Origin: Alphaproteobacteria bacterium
GTDB lineage: Bacteria > Pseudomonadota > Alphaproteobacteria > RF32 > CAG-239
Reading direction: 5' to 3'
NCBI GenBank assembly: GCA_017452115.1
Contig: JAFTNB010000068.1
Span: 1-6,159 of the forward strand
Length of the DNA: 6,159 nt
Shown here: one piece after another, positions 1 through 4,600 of the stretch
Layout: each line of letters starts with the position of its first letter
Position numbering within the stretch: the stretch's first letter is position 1
Translations under genes and position numbers: made by a program
The notes under the pieces: model-generated
Told to the model about the DNA's origin: nothing
Databases searched by the model: none
What the model saw: only the letters and a program-made list of their open reading frames with translations

Positions 1-31
1 AGTAATTTTTTGGTAAATATAAAAAATATAC

Positions 32-60
32 TTGGCAAGGAAATTGCTTTGAATTATGAT
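32..60 (+). promoter_or_regulatory. Sigma70-type promoter for priA
   Basis: A -35-like TTGGCA at 32-37 and a -10-like TATGAT at 55-60 are separated by exactly 17 bases, and the flank upstream (1-31) is AT-rich. Transcription would start near base 67, giving a leader of about 15 bases that contains the GGAG ahead of the ATG at 82. This is a match to the consensus by eye; no transcription data are available. Confidence 0.6.
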
Positions 61-71
61 AGGCTAAACAT

Positions 72-75
72 GGAG
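72..75 (+). promoter_or_regulatory. Shine-Dalgarno GGAG that decides the priA start
   Basis: GGAG lies six bases before the ATG at 82. The other in-frame starts (TTG at 10, ATG at 70) have no comparable purine-rich site. The TTG lies upstream of the predicted promoter, and the ATG at 70 would leave almost no leader. The start at 82 is therefore preferred. Confidence 0.6.
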
Positions 76-81
76 AAGCAG

Positions 82-2274
82 ATGACTAAAATTGTCGGCG
101 TGCTGCTGCCGCTGCCGTTTAATGATGTATTTGATTATAAAGCCGAAGATGATGTATCTGTCGGTGATTTGGTGTCGGTGTCCTTTGGTAATCCACGACA
201 AGGGCGTGAACAATTGGTAGGTGTGGTATGGAAAATCGGTAAATCTTCGGATTTGTCGGACACAAAGATTAAGCCAATAAACGCCAAGCTGAATTATCCC
301 CCGCTCTCGGAAGCAATGCGGAAGTTTATATCTTTTACTGCAACATATAATATGGCTTTTTTAGGTATGGTGTTGAAAATGGTATTAAGTGTTAAATCCG
401 TTTTTGATGATCCGAAACTTACGGCTTTATATACTCTTTCCGGAAAAACTCTCGCCGAAGCTAAAATCAAAAATTCAGATGCTCGTTGGCGAGTTATTGA
501 TTTACTCAAGCATGCACCATACACTAAAGCAGAAATTTGTAAAGGTGCAGGTGTAACTTCCGGTGTGGTGAACACCCTGATAGGAAAAGAAATTCTTACT
601 CCGATAATGGTCGAAAATAAAAAAGAATTTATGCTGCCTAATCCCGAATATCACAAAGTGCAACTGACATCGGCACAGCAAGAGGCCGCCAATGTATTAG
701 CGGCAAAAGTGGGACAGGGGTTTTCGGTTACATTATTAGATGGGGTGACCGGTTCGGGGAAGACTGAAGTATATTTTGAAGCAGTGGCAGAAGCATTAGA
801 GCAAGGCAAACAAGTCTTGGTTATGGTTCCGGAAATTTCTCTTACGACACAATGGTTATCTCGTTTTGAGCGAAGATTTGGAGTAGTCCCAGCAAAGTGG
901 CACTCGAATTTGGGAAATCGGGAACGTGCCGATGTGTGGAAAGCAATTATCGAAAATCGGGCAAAAGTAATTATTGGAGCTCGTTCAGCTTTGTATCTTC
1001 CTTATGCCGATTTAGGGTTGATTATAGTTGATGAAAGCCATGATGCGTCTTATAAGCAAGAAGATGTGGTTAATTATCAAGGGCGGGATATGGCAGTGGT
1101 TCGGGGAAAGTTAGAACAATTTCCGGTTATCTTGTCTACGGCGACACCGTCCCTTGAAACTTTGAATAATGTGGAAGAAGGTAAGTATGATTGCGTGCGA
1201 TTGGAAAGTCGTTTTGCCGAAGCACAATTGCCGGAGATTAAAGTATTAGACTTGAAAAAAGATAAACCGATTAAAGGTTCTTGGGGTGTTTCGTGGTTGG
1301 CACCCTCTTTGGTTGAGGCGCTTAAAGAAAATCTCGAAAAAGGCGAACAGTCTATGCTTTTTTTAAATCGCCGAGGTTATGCTCCTCTTACAATTTGTCG
1401 TGATTGCGGACATCGGATTCAATGTCCGCATTGTACAGCTTGGCTTACAGAACATAGAAATTCAAAATCATTAATTTGTCATCATTGTGGTTATTCGATG
1501 CCGATGCCTCAGCTTTGTCCAGAGTGTAAGTCGGAAAGCGGATTAACTGCTTGTGGTCCGGGGGTGGAACGAGTGGCGGAAGAAGTGAAGATGCGTTTTC
1601 CGATGGCCAGAGTTAAAGTTATTTCCAGTGATATTACTGCGAGTATGCTTGAAGTTTCACAGATTATTCAAGAAATGGAGCAAGGTGAGGTAGATATTCT
1701 AATCGGTACGCAAATTCTTGCCAAGGGACATCATTTTCCAAGTCTGACACTGGTGGGAATAGTGGATGCAGATTTAGGGCTTATGGGCAGTGATTTGCGG
1801 GCATCAGAGCGAACTTATCAATTGTTATCTCAAGTATCAGGAAGAGCCGGTAGAGGTGCCAAAAAAGGTATCGTATATTTACAAACGTTATATCCGGAAA
1901 ATGCAGTTCTGAAAGCTTTATTGAAAAATGACAGAGATGAGTTTTTGATGTTGGAAAAAGACAGTCGGCGGATTTTGAAAATGCCGCCGTTCGGAAAATT
2001 GGCTGCAATTGTTGTTAGCGGTACAAATCAAGAGGTTACTGAAAAAACAGCTGTTTGGTTAGGTCAAACAGCTCCGAATAATGATTATATAACCACATTA
2101 GGACCAGCTCCTGCACCAATATACATGTTACGTAATAAATATCGTTATCGTTTGTTAATAAAAACTGCTAAAAATATTCCAATTCAGCAATTAATTCGTG
2201 AGTGGTTATCCAAAGTTAACATTCCTTCAAATGTGAGAGTTGTGGTAGATATAGATCCTTATTCCTTTATGTAG
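82..2274 (+). CDS. priA: PriA, primosomal replication-restart helicase
   Basis: PriA is a superfamily 2 3'-5' DNA helicase. It recognises abandoned forks and D-loops and reloads the replicative helicase. Numbering from the ATG at 82 gives 730 residues, close to E. coli PriA (732). In order there is an N-terminal 3'-end-binding barrel (about 1-105, ending near GVVW), a winged helix (about 115-185) and helicase lobe 1. Lobe 1 has Walker A GVTGSGKT at 221-228, the Walker B box DESH at 317-320 and STATPS at 352-357. Eight zinc-binding cysteines form four CxxC pairs (439/442, 448/451, 466/469, 479/482). Motif V is GTQILAKGHH at 542-551 and motif VI QVSGRAGR at 584-591, followed by the C-terminal domain. 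The Walker B box is DESH where many homologues have DEEH. The frame also stays open from a TTG at 10, but promoter and ribosome-site positions favour 82. It appears monocistronic. The family call is secure. Confidence 0.97.
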   Translation: MTKIVGVLLPLPFNDVFDYKAEDDVSVGDLVSVSFGNPRQGREQLVGVVWKIGKSSDLSDTKIKPINAKLNYPPLSEAMRKFISFTATYNMAFLGMVLKMVLSVKSVFDDPKLTALYTLSGKTLAEAKIKNSDARWRVIDLLKHAPYTKAEICKGAGVTSGVVNTLIGKEILTPIMVENKKEFMLPNPEYHKVQLTSAQQEAANVLAAKVGQGFSVTLLDGVTGSGKTEVYFEAVAEALEQGKQVLVMVPEISLTTQWLSRFERRFGVVPAKWHSNLGNRERADVWKAIIENRAKVIIGARSALYLPYADLGLIIVDESHDASYKQEDVVNYQGRDMAVVRGKLEQFPVILSTATPSLETLNNVEEGKYDCVRLESRFAEAQLPEIKVLDLKKDKPIKGSWGVSWLAPSLVEALKENLEKGEQSMLFLNRRGYAPLTICRDCGHRIQCPHCTAWLTEHRNSKSLICHHCGYSMPMPQLCPECKSESGLTACGPGVERVAEEVKMRFPMARVKVISSDITASMLEVSQIIQEMEQGEVDILIGTQILAKGHHFPSLTLVGIVDADLGLMGSDLRASERTYQLLSQVSGRAGRGAKKGIVYLQTLYPENAVLKALLKNDRDEFLMLEKDSRRILKMPPFGKLAAIVVSGTNQEVTEKTAVWLGQTAPNNDYITTLGPAPAPIYMLRNKYRYRLLIKTAKNIPIQQLIREWLSKVNIPSNVRVVVDIDPYSFM

Positions 2275-2278
2275 CATG

Positions 2279-2400
2279 GAAGTTTGTATAATGGTCATCT
2301 AGTACAGAAACTGCGAGTAAAATGTTCAGTCATGTAGTTCTATCTACACTCCTTCACATTTTCTCTGGTTTCTTACTATATGTCTCATTCTCCAAACTTC
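2279..2400 (+). repeat. Palindrome unit 1
   Basis: The outer stem GAAGTTTG (2279-2286) pairs with CAAACTTC (2393-2400). Further paired blocks are TAGTA 2300-2304 with TACTA 2374-2378, GAAAC 2307-2311 with GTTTC 2368-2372, GAG 2315-2317 with CTC 2363-2365, AAAATGT 2319-2325 with ACATTTT 2356-2362, AG 2328-2329 with CT 2352-2353, and apical TGTAG 2333-2337 with CTACA 2344-2348. The loop is TTCTAT. Small pyrimidine-rich internal loops (TC/TC, TCA/CTC) separate the upper helices. The unit begins only four bases after the priA stop codon, so it lies in the priA 3' untranslated region. Confidence 0.8.
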
Positions 2401-2402
2401 TT

Positions 2403-2527
2403 GAAGTTTGTATAATGGACTATTAGAGCATTTTTACGGGGAACTCAAAAAATCCATGTAGGTCAGTCTACACTAGGATTTTTTTCGCCCCTAGAAAATA
2501 CTCTACTAGCCTCATTCTTCAAACTTC
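2403..2527 (+). repeat. Palindrome unit 2
   Basis: The outer stem GAAGTTTG (2403-2410) pairs with CAAACTTC (2520-2527). Inner pairings are TAGAG 2424-2428 with CTCTA 2501-2505, ATTTT 2430-2434 with AAAAT 2495-2499, GGGG 2438-2441 with CCCC 2488-2491, AAAAAATCC 2447-2455 with GGATTTTTT 2476-2484, and TGTAG 2457-2461 with CTACA 2468-2472. The loop is GTCAGT. This is the most completely paired unit. Its first 27 bases match those of partial unit 4 with only two differences, both in the outer stem. Confidence 0.82.
2447..2485 (+). terminator. Possible intrinsic terminator inside unit 2, for priA
   Basis: The tip of unit 2 has a TCC-A-TGTAG / CTACA-CTA-GGA stem with a 6-base loop. Seven T's (2479-2485) follow directly, and six A's (2447-2452) precede the stem. 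This is the shape of a bidirectional Rho-independent terminator, about 170 bases downstream of the priA stop. The internal A/CTA loop and low GC make it a weak one. No better candidate lies between priA and the rpmI promoter. Confidence 0.35.
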
Positions 2528-2532
2528 TTGAA

Positions 2533-2655
2533 GAAGCTCGTCTAGAGGTTTTCTAGAGCCATTTTCTACGGTCGCGTACTCGGTCATGTACTACTTTGTA
2601 CACTCCCTCGTACTTGTCTTGAAAATAACTCTATAAATTCCACTAGCCGAACTTC
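2533..2655 (+). repeat. Palindrome unit 3
   Basis: The outer stem GAAGCTCG (2533-2540) pairs with CGAACTTC (2648-2655) except for one C-A mismatch. Inner pairings are CTAG 2542-2545 with CTAG 2643-2646, TAGAG 2554-2558 with CTCTA 2629-2633, ATTTTC 2561-2566 with GAAAAT 2621-2626, GTAC 2576-2579 with GTAC 2610-2613, GG 2582-2583 with CC 2606-2607, and TGTAC 2587-2591 with GTACA 2598-2602. The loop is TACTTT. The TC/TC and TCA/CTC internal loops below the apex are the same as in unit 1 although the helices around them differ. The TATAATGG block of the other units is degenerate here (TCTAGAGG). Confidence 0.8.
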
Positions 2656-2657
2656 TT

Positions 2658-2684
2658 GAAGCTCGTATAATGGACTATTAGAGC
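2658..2684 (+). repeat. Partial palindrome unit 4 (5' end only)
   Basis: These 27 bases (GAAGCTCG, then TATAATGG, then ACTATTAGAGC) repeat the start of unit 2 with two substitutions in the outer stem. After base 2684 the similarity stops. There is no apical TGTAS stem at the expected 54-base distance and no closing CAAACTTC. AT-rich sequence carrying the rpmI promoter takes over instead. It is either a deletion relic or a bare 5' end that marks the array boundary. Confidence 0.7.
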
Positions 2685-2702
2685 TTATTTATAATAAAAT
2701 AC

Positions 2703-2731
2703 TTGCAATTTTTGAAAAAAGATTCTATAAA
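2703..2731 (+). promoter_or_regulatory. Sigma70-type promoter for rpmI-rplT
   Basis: TTGCAA (2703-2708) and TATAAA (2726-2731) are 17 bases apart, which predicts a start near 2738 and a leader of roughly 80 bases before rpmI. A perfect TATAAT also occurs at 2690-2695, but no recognisable -35 stands 16-18 bases before it. It may be a second, weaker promoter. Confidence 0.6.
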
Positions 2732-2820
2732 TCCTTTCGATGTGGGTGAATCGGGCGAAATGGCATGCCTGATGACCTGAAAAGCATCCGATAATAACTA
2801 ATATTTAGAAAGGAAGCAAA
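2732..2820 (+). promoter_or_regulatory. rpmI leader, possible translational control region
   Basis: The sequence can form ATCGG 2750-2754 with CCGAT 2788-2792, extended by GC 2755-2756 with GC 2784-2785 across an AT bulge. It also contains the palindrome GGCATGCC (2762-2769). TCCTTTC (2732-2738) is fully complementary to GAAAGGA (2808-2814), which includes the rpmI Shine-Dalgarno site. In E. coli and Bacillus, L20 represses its own operon through structured mRNA, so a similar role is plausible. I do not recognise a known L20 leader fold. If transcription starts at about 2738, most of the anti-Shine-Dalgarno tract would be missing from that transcript. Confidence 0.35.
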
Positions 2821-3018
2821 ATGCCTAAGATGAAAACTAAAAGTGCTGTGAAAAAACGTTTCAGCGTTACCGGTACTGGCAAATTGAAAAGAAATTTTGC
2901 AAACAAGAGACACTGCCTCTTTGCTAAATCTCAAAAAATGAAAAGACAAGCTCGCGGTACAACCTTGGTGAACGAGGCTGACGTTAAGATTGTTAAACAA
3001 TTTTTACCATATTTATAG
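2821..3018 (+). CDS. rpmI: 50S ribosomal protein L35 (bL35)
   Basis: This 65-residue, very basic protein has the normal length of bL35. It opens with the family signature [14 protein letters not shown], followed by the GTGKLKR segment (residues 18-24) and the KRH run near residue 29. It is a structural protein of the large ribosomal subunit. AAAGGA ends six bases before the ATG, which fits the chosen start. It is the first gene of the operon, with rplT 15 bases downstream. In many bacteria infC precedes it; here the upstream gene is priA, beyond the palindrome array. The gene has its own promoter candidate at 2703-2731. Nothing is missing or broken. Confidence 0.97.
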   Translation: MPKMKTKSAVKKRFSVTGTGKLKRNFANKRHCLFAKSQKMKRQARGTTLVNEADVKIVKQFLPYL

Positions 3019-3033
3019 TAGGAGGATTTTAGT

Positions 3034-3390
3034 ATGTCTCGTGTTAAAAGAGGTATGACAGCTCATGCTCGTCACAAGAAAATTTTAGGATTGGCTAAAG
3101 GTTATAGAGGTCGTTCTAAAAACGTTTTCCGCGTTGCGGTTGAAAAAGTTGAAAAAGCTTTACAATATGCTTATCGTGATCGTCGCGCTAAAAAAAGAAG
3201 TTTTCGTGCTCTTTGGATTCAACGTATCAATGCAGCTACTCGTTTGCATGATATGACTTATTCTCGATTTATCAGCGGGCTTAACAAAGCCGGCATTGAA
3301 CTCGACCGAAAAGTCCTTGCTGATATTGCTTTGAAAGAGCCTGCTAATTTCGCCAAATTGGTTGAAACAGCAAAATCCGCTTTGAACTAA
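3034..3390 (+). CDS. rplT: 50S ribosomal protein L20 (bL20)
   Basis: The product is 118 residues long, normal for bL20. It has the signature start [18 protein letters not shown], the [13 protein letters not shown] segment (residues 24-36) and the [20 protein letters not shown] region (about 49-68). The basic N-terminal helix binds 23S rRNA and is needed early in 50S assembly. The globular C-terminal half is the part that acts as an autogenous repressor in species studied. AGGAGG (3020-3025) sits eight bases before the ATG, in the 15-base gap after rpmI, so the two genes are surely cotranscribed. A terminator-like hairpin follows the stop codon. The gene is complete. Confidence 0.98.
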   Translation: MSRVKRGMTAHARHKKILGLAKGYRGRSKNVFRVAVEKVEKALQYAYRDRRAKKRSFRALWIQRINAATRLHDMTYSRFISGLNKAGIELDRKVLADIALKEPANFAKLVETAKSALN

Positions 3391-3422
3391 TTTTATTTTT
3401 AGTTTTCGGATTAAGAGTTTAT

Positions 3423-3467
3423 AAAAAGAGTTAGCCTCGTGTTTTCGGGTTGACTCTTTTTTATTTT
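3423..3467 (+). terminator. Rho-independent terminator or attenuator between rplT and pheS
   Basis: AAAAAGAGTTAGCC (about 3423-3436) pairs with GGTTGACTCTTTTT (about 3448-3461) as a 14-bp stem with two G-U wobbles, closing a loop of about 11 bases. A T-rich tail (TTTTTTATTTT) follows. It ends about 30 bases before pheS. No convincing promoter lies between it and pheS, so read-through is probably what feeds pheST. That would make it a partial terminator lowering synthetase expression relative to L20. No Phe-rich leader peptide like E. coli pheM is visible in 3391-3496. Confidence 0.75.
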
Positions 3468-3496
3468 AAATCGTGGTCTAATACGACAGGTGAAAA

Positions 3497-4600
3497 ATGG
3501 AAAATTTAGAAAGTTTGAAAGCTGAATTATTAACGCAAGTTAATACTGCCAATAATGTCAAAGAATTGGAAGATATAAGAGTTGCAATTCTCGGAAAAAA
3601 AGGAAGAATTACCGAGTTGATGAAAACTTTGGGAACACTTTCTCAAGAAGAAAAAATTGCACTGGGAAAAGGTTTGAATATTCTCAAATCTGAAGTGGAA
3701 AAAGCTTTGTCTGACCAAAAATCTACTTTGGAAACAAAAGAATTGGAAGCCAAATTGGCCGCCGAAAAGATTGATGTAACTTTGCCAATTCGACCGGAAA
3801 ATCAGGGACGTTTGCATCCGATTTCACAGATTTACGAAGAAGTAGTGGCTATCTTCGGGCAAATGGGATTTTCAGTTGCCGAAGGTCCGGATATTGAGGA
3901 CCAATTTCATAATTTTAATGCCTTAAATATGCCGGCTAATCATCCTGCTCGGCAAATGCAAGATACTTTCTATATTCCTAACCCGGATAGTGATGATTTT
4001 GATGACAGTTTTGTCGTGCGTACTCATACATCTCCGGTGCAAATTCGAACAATGGAAAAGAAAGAACTTCCTATTCGAATTGTGGCTCCGGGGCGTACTT
4101 ATCGTTCTGATTACGATGCAACTCATACGCCAATGTTTCATCAGATTGAAGGATTGGTTATTGATAAAAATATCACAATGGCACATCTTAAAGGTTGTTT
4201 GTATGATTTTATTAAGGCCTTTTTTGAACTTGATGAAATTCCTGTGCGTTATCGTCCTTCTTTCTTCCCGTTTACCGAGCCATCGGCTGAAATGGATATC
4301 GGTTGCCTGAAGACGAAAACCGAACTGAAAATCGGTGCCGGTACGGATTGGCTGGAAATTTTAGGATGTGGGATGGTACATCCGAATGTATTGCGAGCCG
4401 GAGGAATTAATCCGGATGAATATCAGGGATTTGCTTTTGGTTTGGGATTAGACAGATTGGCAATGTTAAAATATGGTATTCCTGATTTGCGTACATTCTT
4501 TGAATCAGATGTACGTTGGTTGAAACATTATGGATTCCTGCCGTTAGATATGGCTTCTATGACCGGCGGATTGAGTAACAATGGAGGAGCAGCACGATGA
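3497..4600 (+). CDS. pheS: Phenylalanyl-tRNA synthetase alpha subunit
   Basis: PheS is the catalytic half of the cytosolic alpha2beta2 class II enzyme that charges tRNA-Phe. The first ~90 residues form the charged N-terminal coiled coil that contacts tRNA. The catalytic core follows. It has HPISQIYEEV (about 107-116, motif 1), GRTYRSDYD with THTPMFHQIEG (199-219, motif 2) and GFAFGLGLDR (311-320, motif 3). Ala313 in GFAFG corresponds to the residue that limits the Phe pocket in E. coli PheS (Ala294). At 367 residues it exceeds the E. coli protein (327). Part of the excess is a tail after DVRWLKHYGF that I recall as usual in alphaproteobacteria. AGGTGA (3488-3493) supports the ATG at 3497. Its stop overlaps the pheT start by four bases (ATGA), suggesting coupled translation. 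Confidence 0.98.
   Translation: MENLESLKAELLTQVNTANNVKELEDIRVAILGKKGRITELMKTLGTLSQEEKIALGKGLNILKSEVEKALSDQKSTLETKELEAKLAAEKIDVTLPIRPENQGRLHPISQIYEEVVAIFGQMGFSVAEGPDIEDQFHNFNALNMPANHPARQMQDTFYIPNPDSDDFDDSFVVRTHTSPVQIRTMEKKELPIRIVAPGRTYRSDYDATHTPMFHQIEGLVIDKNITMAHLKGCLYDFIKAFFELDEIPVRYRPSFFPFTEPSAEMDIGCLKTKTELKIGAGTDWLEILGCGMVHPNVLRAGGINPDEYQGFAFGLGLDRLAMLKYGIPDLRTFFESDVRWLKHYGFLPLDMASMTGGLSNNGGAAR

Larger units (their letters stand above)
2279..2684 (+). repeat. Tandem array of imperfect palindromes (three units plus a partial fourth)
   Basis: Almost the whole gap between priA and the rpmI promoter consists of head-to-tail units of 122, 125 and 123 bases and the first 27 bases of a fourth. 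Units are separated by TT (plus GAA before unit 3). Each unit starts with GAAGYTYG and ends with CRAACTTC, so each can fold into one long hairpin. Each junction (2393-2410, 2648-2665) is itself a short near-palindrome of the form CTTC-TT-GAAG. The 5' arm from outer stem to apical stem is exactly 54 bases in all three units; the 3' arms are 52, 55 and 53. No open reading frame, tRNA or known riboswitch explains the region. The size and palindromic form resemble intergenic repeats such as ERIC in enterobacteria or palindromic elements in Rickettsia. I do not recognise the sequence as any of them. Confidence 0.85.

Noticed and set aside
10..81. priA start at TTG 10 or ATG 70
   Set aside because: TTG 10 lies upstream of the predicted promoter, and ATG 70 would be nearly leaderless with no ribosome site. 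ATG 82 has GGAG at the right distance, and its product aligns with the N-terminus of known PriA.
2279..2684. Integron attC sites
   Set aside because: The units are imperfect palindromes of a fitting size, but the GTTRRRY/RYYYAAC core ends are absent, no cassettes lie between units and no integrase is present.
2279..2684. CRISPR array
   Set aside because: Repeats are ~125 bases long, internally palindromic and separated by two to five bases, with no spacers and no cas genes.
2658..2684. tRNA D-arm or tRNA fragment
   Set aside because: GCTC...TAGAGC looks like a D-arm, but the stem-to-stem distance is too long, and no acceptor, anticodon or T arm follows.
2725..3000. Minus-strand open frame opposite rpmI, and similar minus-strand frames opposite priA, pheS and pheT
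   Set aside because: They lie opposite confidently identified genes, have no ribosome site I could see and their products resemble no family.
3450..3484. pheS promoter using TTGACT at 3450-3455
   Set aside because: The only -10-like match downstream (TCTAAT, 3477-3482) is 21 bases away, and TTGACT is explained as part of the terminator's 3' arm.
3990..4310. Plus-strand 106-codon frame inside pheS
   Set aside because: It overlaps the catalytic core of pheS in another frame and encodes a low-complexity hydrophobic product with no recognisable domain.
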